From: Saccharibacillus sp. O23
GTDB taxonomy: Bacteria; Bacillota; Bacilli; Paenibacillales; Paenibacillaceae
Length of the DNA stretch: 64,000 nt
NCBI RefSeq assembly: GCF_002205895.1
Contig: NZ_NJDE01000016.1
Span: forward strand, 1-64,000
Reading direction: 5' to 3'
Position 1 is the first letter of the stretch, and the number at the start of each line of letters is the position of its first letter. Under the pieces are notes generated by a model. It was not told the origin of the DNA and made no database searches. It saw only the letters and a program-made list of their open reading frames with translations. The position numbers were made by a program, and so were the translations under genes. This document shows, in pieces, positions 26,403 through 34,640 of this stretch.

Positions 26403-27250
26403 GCTTGTTCTCCTCCTTGCTCCGCCGCATTATCCGGCTTCTGCTTCCATATCGCGATCCGTTCGCCTACCCGCAAACGATCTTCTTCCTGTAACGTTTC
26501 GCTCCACTCGATCCGCTCTCGCTCGAACAGGCAGACCACCGTCGACCCGAACGAAAAATAGCCGACTTCTTCGCCTTTTCGCCAAAAAGAACGCGGATTG
26601 TTAAGCTCGATCGAATTGACGTTCAACGCGCCCACCGCCACCATAAGCAGGCTCGAGCTTCGCCGCCGAATCTCGAATACGATCCGATGGTTCAACGCCA
26701 GCAGGCGGCCTCCGTACCGCCAACCGGCCGCGTTCACCGGCAGCGAACGGCGTCCTAACTCCGCGATCTGACGTCCTTCGCCGGATGCCGGGCTGTGAAA
26801 ATGATGATACTCCGCGGGACTGAGATACAAAATGATGAATTTGCCTCCCGCGAAGCCCGAATAGCCCAGCTTCATCGAGGTCAACTCTTCGAACGAATAC
26901 CGTTTCCCTTTGACTTCGAACGTGCAATCGTCCGCGATGTCTCCGAACGTCTGCACGTAACCGTCCACCGGGCTGACCACCGCTGCCGGATCGGGATCGG
27001 CCGGCCGCAGATCCGGATGAATATCGCGCACGAAAAAATCGGTCAGCGAGCGGTAACTTTTGAGCGGCCGACCGATTTCGCTCGTATCGATGCCGTATGC
27101 CCGAACGAAAAGCGGAATCAAAATCCGGCTGAACGCCGAATCGCAGAAACGCTTCAAGCTCCGGCTGCATACGCGGCTGCCCAAGACTCGCATGACGGAA
27201 CCGTAAGCTTGTTGGCGATACCGTTCCGTTCTTCCTTCAATAACTCGCAT
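26351..27250 (-). CDS. psd: Phosphatidylserine decarboxylase proenzyme
   Basis: The 299-residue enzyme converts phosphatidylserine to phosphatidylethanolamine using a pyruvoyl group made by self-cleavage. The cleavage motif is FGST (234-237; Ser236 becomes the pyruvoyl) within VGYFSFGSTVV. Other catalytic residues appear as Asp96 in VSPVDGYV and the His cluster YHHFHSP (148-154). It fits Bacillus-type Psd, but the C terminus runs about 30 residues past the usual end into the start of the response regulator gene (52-base overlap). The start overlaps the dedA-like gene by 14 bases, with GGGAAGGAT as its ribosome site. Confidence 0.95.
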   Translation of the reverse strand: MRVIEGRTERYRQQAYGSVMRVLGSRVCSRSLKRFCDSAFSRILIPLFVRAYGIDTSEIGRPLKSYRSLTDFFVRDIHPDLRPADPDPAAVVSPVDGYVQTFGDIADDCTFEVKGKRYSFEELTSMKLGYSGFAGGKFIILYLSPAEYHHFHSPASGEGRQIAELGRRSLPVNAAGWRYGGRLLALNHRIVFEIRRRSSSLLMVAVGALNVNSIELNNPRSFWRKGEEVGYFSFGSTVVCLFERERIEWSETLQEEDRLRVGERIAIWKQKPDNAAEQGGEQACPKKCWSSKTNAESGS

Positions 27251-27725
27251 GTCCCAGTATCCTTCCCGCGAAGATAAAAATCAAACACCAAATCAGCGCG
27301 CCGATCGAAGCGAATACGCCGTAGCGGCGAAGCGGCATCCGACCGATTCCGCACAGATAACAGGTGACATGCCGAAATCCGGGGATAAAATAACCGATCA
27401 CGATCGACAACGGCCCGTATCTGCCCATCCATCCTTCCACTTTGGCGATTCGGTGCGGTTTGAGGCCGACCCATTTACCGTAGCGGTCCAGCAGCGGTCT
27501 TCCGGCTTTGCGTCCGATCGCGTAGCTGATCATCATGCCGCTCATGGCTCCGGCGAAGCTGAACAGAATCGCGTAAGGCAGCTTCATCGTGCCGATCAAG
27601 GTCAGATAGCCTACGGCCGTCATCAACAGCTCGTCCGGCACGGGCAGTCCCACGATGCCGAGCGTCAACAGACCGTAGATCGCTCCGTACCCGTAGTCTC
27701 CGAGAAAACGAAGCACCGTATCCAT
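27237..27725 (-). CDS. DedA/SNARE-associated family membrane protein
   Basis: The 162-residue membrane protein has the DedA features: GIVGLPVPDELLMTAVGYL, a glycine-rich FSFAGAMSGMMISYAIGRKAGRPLL, and the proline-containing FIPGFRHVTCYLCGIGRM segment. Some DedA members flip phospholipids or undecaprenyl phosphate across the membrane. Here the gene lies between pssA and psd, which fits a lipid-handling role. The start ATG overlaps the pssA stop by one base (TGATG), and its own stop overlaps psd. At 162 residues it is slightly shorter than the usual 190-220. Confidence 0.88.
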   Translation of the reverse strand: MDTVLRFLGDYGYGAIYGLLTLGIVGLPVPDELLMTAVGYLTLIGTMKLPYAILFSFAGAMSGMMISYAIGRKAGRPLLDRYGKWVGLKPHRIAKVEGWMGRYGPLSIVIGYFIPGFRHVTCYLCGIGRMPLRRYGVFASIGALIWCLIFIFAGRILGHASY

Positions 27726-28264
27726 CAGCAGTCCTCCGCCGGTTCGGGTTTGGCTTTTTTGAAAGCGGGAAAATTCAGACGGCTCACCATGAGAACCGCG
27801 ATGCCCAAGAGGCAGAACGCGGCCAGCGGCGCAGGTCCGGCCAGATCGGTCAAGATCAAAGCCAGCACGGCCGCAAGCGGCGTCGGCATACCGACGAATC
27901 CGGCGAGACTGCTCTGCGAGACGTTGAAGCGGGCAAGCCGCAGCGCGCAGCAGCATACGTATACGATGCAGCAAGCCGCCCCCAATACGCGGACTTCATG
28001 CAGCGAAGAAGCATAGATCAGCAGCGCGGGCGCGATACCGAACGTCACGAGATCCGCCAACGAATCCAATTCCCGCCCCAGCGCGGAAACCGCATCCAAT
28101 CTTCGCGCGCAGTAGCCGTCGAAGAAATCGCAGATCAACCCTGCGACGATCAACAGAACGGCCGCCTCCGGCTCTCCTTTGAACGTAAAAACGACGGCCA
28201 GAAAACCAAGCAGCAAATTCGCCAGCGTCAGCGCCGACGGTATCATTTTTCTCATTGCGATCAT
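27725..28264 (-). CDS. pssA: CDP-diacylglycerol-serine O-phosphatidyltransferase
   Basis: The 179-residue membrane enzyme makes phosphatidylserine from CDP-diacylglycerol and L-serine. It carries the complete CDP-alcohol phosphatidyltransferase motif DGx2ARx8Gx3Dx3D (residues 49-71) and about six hydrophobic segments, as in B. subtilis PssA. It is the first gene of the pssA-dedA-psd-regulator-kinase operon. ATG at 28264 is chosen because AAGGGAG lies 9 bases upstream. A GTG at 28273 touches the ribosome site and is less likely. Confidence 0.94.
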   Translation of the reverse strand: MIAMRKMIPSALTLANLLLGFLAVVFTFKGEPEAAVLLIVAGLICDFFDGYCARRLDAVSALGRELDSLADLVTFGIAPALLIYASSLHEVRVLGAACCIVYVCCCALRLARFNVSQSSLAGFVGMPTPLAAVLALILTDLAGPAPLAAFCLLGIAVLMVSRLNFPAFKKAKPEPAEDC

Positions 28265-28338
28265 CCCGGTCACTCCCTTTTGTTTCGATCCGTTCTTATC
28301 GGGAAGTGTACCCGGAAGTTATGTGTTTTTTGTGTGGG

Positions 28339-29928
28339 TTACTTGGCTTCGGCGATCACCGTACGATCGCGTCCGGCGTTTTTGGCTTGGTAGAGCGCGA
28401 GGTCGGCTTGGTGGAACAGGTCTTTGGCGCTTTCTTCGCCGCGATAAGCCGCCAGTCCCAGCGAGACGGTAACCGTCTGCGGGATCGGCATCGGAGCCGT
28501 CCCGACGACGACGCGAATACGTTCGGCCACGGCAAACGCTTCGTTCTCCCGCAGGTCGGAAAGCAACAGCACGAATTCTTCGCCTCCGTAGCGGAAACAG
28601 TGTCCGTGGACGCCGACCTGTTCGTTCAGGATCGCGCCGAGCCGCTTAAGCACTTCGTCTCCCTGTTGATGCCCGTACGTATCGTTGATCGGCTTGAACC
28701 GGTCGACATCGACGAATACGACCGCGAAGGTTCTGCGCTGCCGCATCCACTCTTCGGTCATATGCTCCAGCGTCCGGCGGTTCAGCAGTCCCGTAAGCGG
28801 ATCGTGATTGGCTTCCTTCAGCAGATCGGCTTCCGTTTGCCGCGTATTCGTCTCGGCCAACAGAATCGCTTTCTTCAGCATGACCGCTTCGTAATTCCAG
28901 CGTCCGCCTTCCAGCTTAACGTCCTGTTCCTTGCGATTGGCCATATTGTCGGTATAACGCGCAAGCGCGTGCAGCGGTCTCGACAAGCGGTTCGAGATGA
29001 AGAAAACCAAGAGCAGGGACAGCAGCACGGAAGGAATCAGATAAACGGTCGTATCCAGAATCGACTGCCGCGCGAACGCGTTGACGTTCTCGGTCGGCGT
29101 CTGAAAGATCACGCTCCATCCCGTCTGCGAAATCGGCGCGTAGCCGGCCAAGTATCGCTCTCCGTTCTGCTGGCTGGTTCGTTTCGATCCGGTACCGCCC
29201 GAAGCAAACACGCTGATATCGGGACATTCGTTTGCCCGCAGGCCGATCAGCTTCTCGTTCGGATGATAGAGATAGCGTCCGTCGTTGTCGATCACGTAGA
29301 AGTAAGACCCGTCGGCTTTCTGATTCTGGGTTCCGAGAATTTCCCGAAGGCGATTCGCTTCCTTCAGGTAGATCGAGCCGACGATGATTCCTTTGTAAGT
29401 CCCGTCGCGCGAAAACAAAGGTTGGCTGGCGGTAAACAAATAGCGTCCGGTCGGCCCGTTGTAAGGCGGCGTCAACAGAGGAATCTTGGCAGACAACAAA
29501 TTCAATACTTCCGGAGTCTTGATCTTGGTCCCTACCAGTCCCAGATCGTAAGGAACGTTATAATCCACGACGGCATCCGGTCCGATCACGACGACGGAAT
29601 TAAAAAAGCGACTCGAGTCGCCGAACAGTTCCAGATCCTTCTGAATCGTGTCGGGCGACAGGTCGCCGGAAGACAAAACGGCGGCCAATTGCCGCAGCGA
29701 CCCTTGAATCGAAGAAACGGCGGTCCCGGCGACCCTCGCCAATTCTCCGGCCTGATATTCGTTCAACGTCAAGGTCTGCATCTCCAACGCTTTTCTATCG
29801 TTGTTGTAACCGACCCATGACCCGATCGCCGTCGAAGACAGCAAAATAAACGTGCACAACATCCCGATAACGGTCGACAATTTGATTCCCTGTATCGCTA
29901 TTTTTGGCACTTTTCTCATTCGCTTCAT
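28339..29928 (-). CDS. Membrane diguanylate cyclase with dCache-like sensor and GGDEF domain
   Basis: The 529-residue protein has helix 1 (about 15-37) and an outside Cache-type sensor (about 45-290; YLFTASQPLFSRDGTYKGIIVGSIYL and SYFYVIDNDGRYLYHPNE are typical PAS-like Cache strands). Helix 2 (about 300-320), a HAMP-like linker and GGDEF (about 375-525) follow. The active loop RYGGEEF and the metal-binding DVDRFKPINDTYGH are intact, so it should make cyclic di-GMP. No RxxD inhibitory site precedes the loop. It is one of two GGDEF proteins in the window. It is monocistronic. Confidence 0.93.
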   Translation of the reverse strand: MKRMRKVPKIAIQGIKLSTVIGMLCTFILLSSTAIGSWVGYNNDRKALEMQTLTLNEYQAGELARVAGTAVSSIQGSLRQLAAVLSSGDLSPDTIQKDLELFGDSSRFFNSVVVIGPDAVVDYNVPYDLGLVGTKIKTPEVLNLLSAKIPLLTPPYNGPTGRYLFTASQPLFSRDGTYKGIIVGSIYLKEANRLREILGTQNQKADGSYFYVIDNDGRYLYHPNEKLIGLRANECPDISVFASGGTGSKRTSQQNGERYLAGYAPISQTGWSVIFQTPTENVNAFARQSILDTTVYLIPSVLLSLLLVFFISNRLSRPLHALARYTDNMANRKEQDVKLEGGRWNYEAVMLKKAILLAETNTRQTEADLLKEANHDPLTGLLNRRTLEHMTEEWMRQRRTFAVVFVDVDRFKPINDTYGHQQGDEVLKRLGAILNEQVGVHGHCFRYGGEEFVLLLSDLRENEAFAVAERIRVVVGTAPMPIPQTVTVSLGLAAYRGEESAKDLFHQADLALYQAKNAGRDRTVIAEAK

Positions 29929-30130
29929 GCTCCTCGGAAATAATCGCGATATAATCAGATCGGAATCTGACAGACCGTATCTTATATATCGGAGCAGACC
30001 GCGGTTTTTGCAAGGTTGCTTGACCGCAAACGGGGCATTTCCGCACTGATTTTCGGTTAATATGTCGAAAGTAATCGAACTGCGGAGTATCTGCGGAGAT
30101 ATTTCGGCAAGCGATCGATTTCCGGCGAAA

Positions 30131-30180
30131 AGACTGACAAACTATTGTCAGTCTTCTTCTTGTAAGATGTAGAAGAAGAT
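30131..30180 (+). other. Two successive hairpins upstream of the ydeI-like gene
   Basis: AGACTGACA (30131-30139) pairs perfectly with TGTCAGTCT (30146-30154). Right after it CTTCTTC and GAAGAAG (30155-30179) can form a second stem. Both lie 40-85 bases before the start at 30217, in the 288-base divergent gap 29929-30216. They could be an operator, a leader structure or the end of an unseen short transcript. Confidence 0.5.
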
Positions 30181-30216
30181 ATCGGGGTACGAAAAGATCG
30201 CAAGGAGGAATAGGAC

Positions 30217-30783
30217 ATGGAGATCAAGCCTTTGCTGACGGAAGTAACTACGAGGGCAGAGTTAAGGCGCTGGCTGGATGCCAACGCCTTGTCCGCTGCT
30301 TGCTGTTGGGTGAACGTCGCGATGAAACCGACTCCCGGGACGCTTCTGTATCTCGACGCCGTCGAAGAATGTCTGTGTTTCGGTTGGATCGACGGGATCA
30401 AAAAGAAACAAGCGGACGGTACGGTCGCGCAGCGGTTGTCTCCGAGAAGCCGCAATTCTTCATGGACGGAGCTGAACAAGCAGCGGGCGCTGCGTCTCGA
30501 ACGGCTGGGCTTGATGCAGGAGTCGGGACGGCGCGTTTATCCGCGAAAAGGATTGGATTCGTTCGCGATCGACGAAGAGATCGAACGGCGCATGCAGGAA
30601 GAGCCTCAAGTATACGCGAATTTTTTGGCCATGCCCGAAACGTACCGCCGCATCCGGATCGACACGATTCAGAGCTGCCGCAAACAGCCCGAGCAGTATG
30701 CCGCCAGGCTGGAGAAATGGATCGCGAATACCCGAGCGAATCGGATGTACGGGCTATGGAACGACGACGGAAGGCTTCAATGA
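30217..30783 (+). CDS. YdeI/OmpD-associated family protein
   Basis: The 188-residue protein begins with a RAELRRWLDANA region, then LLYLDAVEECLCFGWIDGIKKK, followed by RLSPRSRNSSWTELNKQRALRLERLGLM. These blocks define the YdeI family (sometimes annotated as bacteriocin-protection protein). Relatives have been linked to tolerance of antimicrobial peptides, but the chemistry is unknown. It is soluble and cytoplasmic. AAGGAGGAA precedes the ATG. Its 3' end overlaps the converging pseudo-receiver gene by seven bases. Confidence 0.85.
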   Translation: MEIKPLLTEVTTRAELRRWLDANALSAACCWVNVAMKPTPGTLLYLDAVEECLCFGWIDGIKKKQADGTVAQRLSPRSRNSSWTELNKQRALRLERLGLMQESGRRVYPRKGLDSFAIDEEIERRMQEEPQVYANFLAMPETYRRIRIDTIQSCRKQPEQYAARLEKWIANTRANRMYGLWNDDGRLQ

Positions 30784-31193
30784 CAGCAAGCGCAGGAATC
30801 GTAACCGTATCCGCCCTGCCAATAGGCGTTTTCTTCATGAATCAGGCCTTCAAGCAAACCGTGAAGTACCGGCTCTTCCACCGGCTTCAGCAGATAGTCG
30901 CGGCCGCCGAGCTGGATCGCTTTTTTGATATCGTGGAAGCTCTTGAATTCCGAGACGGCAATCCAACAGTTGCGGGCGAACAATTGCTTATGCGCTTCTA
31001 CGAAAGCCAGTCCGTTCATCTCGTGCATATGGATTTCGGAGAACACGATGTTCATGTATGCCGACCGCATTAACCGAAGCGCTTCTCTGGGCGACGAGGC
31101 TTCAAAAATCGTGCATGAAGGTTCGCATTGATAAACGGTTTTTCTGACCGTCTCGGTTACGCAACGGTCGTCGGCGATAATCAAAATATTCAT
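30777..31193 (-). CDS. Stand-alone pseudo-receiver protein with Cys-rich tail
   Basis: The 138-residue protein is one receiver (CheY-like) domain with no output domain. The acidic pair Asp8-Asp9, a Ser in WIAVSEFKS and Lys in YLLKPVEEP are kept. The phospho-acceptor position in NIVFSEIHMHEMNG is Glu53 instead of Asp, which cannot take phosphate in the usual way and can mimic the phosphorylated state. The C terminus is Gly/Tyr-rich and ends SCACCH, a possible metal or redox site. ATG at 31193 with CAGGAG is preferred to a longer frame from 31283. It is divergent from an AraC regulator. Confidence 0.78.
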   Translation of the reverse strand: MNILIIADDRCVTETVRKTVYQCEPSCTIFEASSPREALRLMRSAYMNIVFSEIHMHEMNGLAFVEAHKQLFARNCWIAVSEFKSFHDIKKAIQLGGRDYLLKPVEEPVLHGLLEGLIHEENAYWQGGYGYDSCACCH

Positions 31194-31355
31194 CTCTGTC
31201 ACACTCCTGCTGCTTACGCTAAAGGTGATGAAGCGGCGTTCGGGAAACGCGAATTCCAAATTCGACGTATCGAAATTGTACAATAAAAAGAAAGCATCCG
31301 CTCCGAAAATCGGGTATTATACTATCAATATCGTATTTTTGTGGAGAGGGATGCT

Positions 31356-32237
31356 ATGGACCGAGATCTTGAAATTTTCTCCGATTTTTCCGAACGCCTC
31401 AAATATAATGTGCCGGATCTCCCGATATGCGCCTACAAAGACGCGCCGCGTACCCGAGATGCCCGGGCTTTCGCTTACCATTGGCATGCGGATCTGGAGT
31501 TTATGTTGATGCTCGACGGCGCGATGACTTATTATGTCAACGGTCAAGCGGTTCCGGTGACCGGCGGTATGGGAATCTTCGTGAATTCGAAGCGGCTGCA
31601 CCGGGGAATCGCCGGAGCCGTGGACAGCTACTCTTACATTCTGGCGACCGTTCATCCTTCTCTGCTGGGCGAGACTTCTCCGGCGGCCAAAGCTTATTCG
31701 GATCGCAAGTTCGGTCTGGAAGCGGAGGATTACCTGCTGCTGTCTCCGGACGTTTCTTGGCAACGGGAGATATTGGACGAGATCGTGGCGCTTCACGAAC
31801 AGATGGAACGCGATCCCGATAATCCGCTTCACTTATTGACGCGAGCTTCTTCTCTATGCGCGCTTGCGGCCGAACGGCTCGAAGAAAGCCCGGCCGATTC
31901 CGGAAGCAGCGATCAGATGGCGATCATCCACGAGATGACCGGCTATATTCATCAGCGGTACGAGTCCAAGCTCACCGTCGACGAGATCGCGGCGGCCGGT
32001 TCGGTCTGCCGAAGCCGCTGCTGCCAATTGTTCAAGCAGCATCTGCATCTGACGCCGAACAATTACTTGATTCAATACCGGATTCAGAAAAGCTGCGAGA
32101 TGCTCAAAGAAACCAACCGGCCCGTCTCGGAAATCGCGTTGGCGTGCGGATTCCAATCGGCCAGTTATTTCGCGCACGTCTTCCATAAACATCTCGGCGA
32201 GACGCCGCAGGATTTCCGGCGCAAATCAGCCGCGTAA
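31356..32237 (+). CDS. AraC-family regulator with N-terminal cupin-like sensor
   Basis: The 293-residue regulator has an N-terminal AraC-binding (cupin) domain (about 25-150; FAYHWHADLEFMLMLDGAMTYYVNGQ). A C-terminal pair of helix-turn-helices follows (about 190-288; LTVDEIAAAGSVCRSRCCQLFKQ and RPVSEIALACGFQSASYFAHVFHKH). This class normally senses a sugar or related compound. No transport or sugar gene is adjacent, so the target is unknown. ATG at 31356 with GGAGAGGG upstream is preferred to the GTG at 31341. Its 3' end overlaps the converging hypothetical gene by 12 bases. Confidence 0.9.
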   Translation: MDRDLEIFSDFSERLKYNVPDLPICAYKDAPRTRDARAFAYHWHADLEFMLMLDGAMTYYVNGQAVPVTGGMGIFVNSKRLHRGIAGAVDSYSYILATVHPSLLGETSPAAKAYSDRKFGLEAEDYLLLSPDVSWQREILDEIVALHEQMERDPDNPLHLLTRASSLCALAAERLEESPADSGSSDQMAIIHEMTGYIHQRYESKLTVDEIAAAGSVCRSRCCQLFKQHLHLTPNNYLIQYRIQKSCEMLKETNRPVSEIALACGFQSASYFAHVFHKHLGETPQDFRRKSAA

Positions 32238-32702
32238 GCGCGCCTGCGCCTTGTCGAACAGCGAAAGCTTGCGTTTGCGGTCGGTCTCGCCTTCGGCAGG
32301 CCGGACGAATACGTCTATCGCGCCTTTCGGGATCGCTTTGCGGTCGAAAGCCGATTCCAATACCCCGAAAGCTGCCGCTTCGTACAACCGTTCTGTTTCC
32401 GCGCGGGAAAGCGGCTCGCCGCTTGCGATTTTCGTACGCGCTTCGAACGACAGTGATTCTTTGCGGAACGCTTTTTCGGACAGCAGAGGTTCTTGGGCGG
32501 CGAAACGCCGGATGCGTTCGTGCTGCTCCGTGGTGATCTTGTCTTCTTTGAGCAGCGCGATCACGACGCTCGACATGGCCGCGATCGGACGTTCCCGATA
32601 ATGATGCAGAATGTCCGACAGCAGCTCTTCGTCGATCTTCGGCTGCTCGTCGATTTTTCCCCGAAAATGATTCCATAACTCATGTTCGTCTTCGAATCGC
32701 AT
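32226..32702 (-). CDS. Hypothetical protein
   Basis: The 158-residue acidic/basic mixed, mostly helical protein (MRFEDEHELWNHF...) has no signal peptide, membrane helix or motif that I recognise. It has a reasonable ribosome site (GAGAGGCG) for an ATG at 32702, a shared codon style with neighbours, and a position just after the M3 peptidase terminator. So it is probably real. Its last codons overlap the converging AraC gene. Confidence 0.6.
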   Translation of the reverse strand: MRFEDEHELWNHFRGKIDEQPKIDEELLSDILHHYRERPIAAMSSVVIALLKEDKITTEQHERIRRFAAQEPLLSEKAFRKESLSFEARTKIASGEPLSRAETERLYEAAAFGVLESAFDRKAIPKGAIDVFVRPAEGETDRKRKLSLFDKAQARLRG

Positions 32703-32734
32703 GATTCTTCGCCTCTCTTTCCCGATCTCTTGCA

Positions 32735-32766
32735 CAAAAAAGAACCGGCGTCTTCAGCCGGTTCTT
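32735..32766 (-). terminator. Terminator of the first M3 peptidase gene
   Basis: AAGAACCGGC pairs with GCCGGTTCTT around a 7-base loop. On the minus strand a run of six T follows. Confidence 0.9.
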
Positions 32767-32797
32767 CTTCTGCTCTTCCTGTACCGTCAAGCTTCGA

Positions 32798-34498
32798 TCA
32801 TAAAGCCTGATCGTCCACGCTGTCCAGCCAAGCTTCGATCTGCTTCATCACCGACGATACGCACCCGTCTTCGAACGGCGAGATCAGACCGGCTTCGCGA
32901 ACCAGTCCGGTAAAAGACAGACTTCCGCCTAGACCGCACAGATGCACGTAATCGAGCCATGCCGCTTCGCGGTCTTCTCTCGAACGTTTCCAGAACTGGA
33001 AGGCGCAGATCTGGGCCAACGTGTAATCGATATAATAGAACGGCGTATTGAAGATATGGCCCTGCTTGTGCCAGAAGCCTCCCCGTTCCAGATAGTCGCT
33101 GCCTTCGTAATTCAGATGCGGCAGATATTTCTTCTCGATCTCTCTCCAAGCGCTTTTGCGCTCTTGCGGAGTCGCGTCCGGATTCGCGTACACGAAATGC
33201 TGGAATTCGTCGACCGATACGCCGTACGGAATAAATTGCAGCGCCGAAGCCAGATGATCGAACTTGTATTTGTCCGTATCTTCTTCGAAAAACTTCTCCA
33301 TCCACGGCCACGCGAAGAACTCCATGCTCATCGAGTGGATCTCGGCGGATTCCGACGTCGGGAACAGATAGGCGTTATGTTCGACATGACGGCTGCTGTA
33401 CGCTTGGAAAGCATGTCCCGCTTCATGCGTCAGCACGTCGATATCGGCGGACGTTCCGTTGAAGTTGGAAAAAATGAACGGCGCTCCGTAATCCGGCAGA
33501 TAGGTGCAGTAACCGCCGCTTTCTTTGCCTTTGCGGCTGAGCAGATCGAGCAGATCGCGATCCAGCAAAAAGCGGAAAAACTCGTCCGTCTCCGGCGACA
33601 TCTCGCGGTACATCGTTTCGCCGTTCTTGACGATCCAATCCGGATCGCCTTTGGGCGCCGCGTTGCCGCTCTTGAACGCGAATCCGTTATCGTAATAGCG
33701 CAGCGTATCGACGCCGATCCGCTGCTGTTGACGTTCGCGAAGACGGGTCGCCGCCGGCACGATCTCTTCCTGCACCTGTTTGCGGAAATTCGCGACCATT
33801 CCGGCATCGTAATCGGTGCGTTTCATGCGATCGTAACCCATCTCGACGAAGCTTGGATAACCGAGTTTTTTCGCCATTGCGGTCCGAACCTTAACGAGCT
33901 CGTCATAGATGCGGTCGAAGTCGGCTTCGTGCTCCGCCATGAATCCGTAGCGGGCTTCGGACGCCCGGCGGCGCATGTCACGATCGGTCGACAGCTCGAA
34001 CGGCAGCAGCTGCGACAGCGTGCGCTCTTCGCCTTCGAACGGAATTTTCGCCGACGCGATCAGACGCGAATATTCCGTCGTCAGTTTATTTTCGAGCTGA
34101 AGTTCTTCGATGATCGCCGGACTGAACGAACGGAGATTGCAATCGGCGAGTTCGAACAATTGGCGGCCCCATTTCGCTTCCAGCTCGCTTCGCAGCGGGG
34201 AATCGACCAACAGCCGCAAATAGGCGTTCTCGAATTCCAGCATGAACGGGATATTTTCGTCCATGAACGCTTTTTCCGCCTGATAGAAAGCATCGGTCGT
34301 ATCGACCGAATAACGGATGGTGACCAGCGTGACTTGCGTCGCCAGATTGCCGTATAACTCGTTGTATTCGCGGTTCGCCGCTTCGGCTTCCTGCACATTC
34401 GCGGCCGATTCGAATCGGGCCAACACTTCTTTGAAACGGCGCGAATACTCTTGGACGTCGGGCCGGGTATACGGATATTCCTTGAAAGTTAAGGTCAT
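32798..34498 (-). CDS. M3-family oligoendopeptidase (copy 1)
   Basis: The 566-residue cytoplasmic zinc peptidase should cut short peptides. The zinc site HEAGH is at residues 358-362 in VLTHEAGHAFQAYSSR, and the third zinc ligand, a Glu, lies in the following SAEIHSMSMEFF region. It belongs to the PepF/M3B group. It is the downstream member of a tandem pair with the gene at 34641-36338; the two share most of the C-terminal two thirds almost residue for residue. ATG at 34498 has AAGGAG eight bases upstream. Confidence 0.93.
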   Translation of the reverse strand: MTLTFKEYPYTRPDVQEYSRRFKEVLARFESAANVQEAEAANREYNELYGNLATQVTLVTIRYSVDTTDAFYQAEKAFMDENIPFMLEFENAYLRLLVDSPLRSELEAKWGRQLFELADCNLRSFSPAIIEELQLENKLTTEYSRLIASAKIPFEGEERTLSQLLPFELSTDRDMRRRASEARYGFMAEHEADFDRIYDELVKVRTAMAKKLGYPSFVEMGYDRMKRTDYDAGMVANFRKQVQEEIVPAATRLRERQQQRIGVDTLRYYDNGFAFKSGNAAPKGDPDWIVKNGETMYREMSPETDEFFRFLLDRDLLDLLSRKGKESGGYCTYLPDYGAPFIFSNFNGTSADIDVLTHEAGHAFQAYSSRHVEHNAYLFPTSESAEIHSMSMEFFAWPWMEKFFEEDTDKYKFDHLASALQFIPYGVSVDEFQHFVYANPDATPQERKSAWREIEKKYLPHLNYEGSDYLERGGFWHKQGHIFNTPFYYIDYTLAQICAFQFWKRSREDREAAWLDYVHLCGLGGSLSFTGLVREAGLISPFEDGCVSSVMKQIEAWLDSVDDQAL

Positions 34499-34559
34499 CA
34501 CAAACACTCCTTTTCGGGGAAGTCGATACGGAAACGCGGTGATGCGGCATTTTTGTAAA

Positions 34560-34595
34560 AAAGCCTCCGTTTCTGTCGAGAAAACGGAGGCTTGG
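34560..34595 (-). terminator. Terminator between the two M3 peptidase genes
   Basis: AAGCCTCCGTTT pairs with AAACGGAGGCTT. On the minus strand it is followed by a T-run. It separates the duplicated genes, so they are likely transcribed independently. Confidence 0.85.
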
Positions 34596-34640
34596 CTTGT
34601 CGGAAATGCCTAAACGCGAAAGAACTTCATCATACGTAAC

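Noticed and set aside
27726-27974. 83-residue N-terminal extension of the DedA-like protein
   Set aside because: Overlaps pssA, which carries the complete CDP-alcohol transferase motif. The ATG at 27725 overlapping the pssA stop is the natural start.
28994-29227. Short minus-strand frame inside the membrane cyclase gene
   Set aside because: Shadow frame over the Cache/helix region with no start signal.
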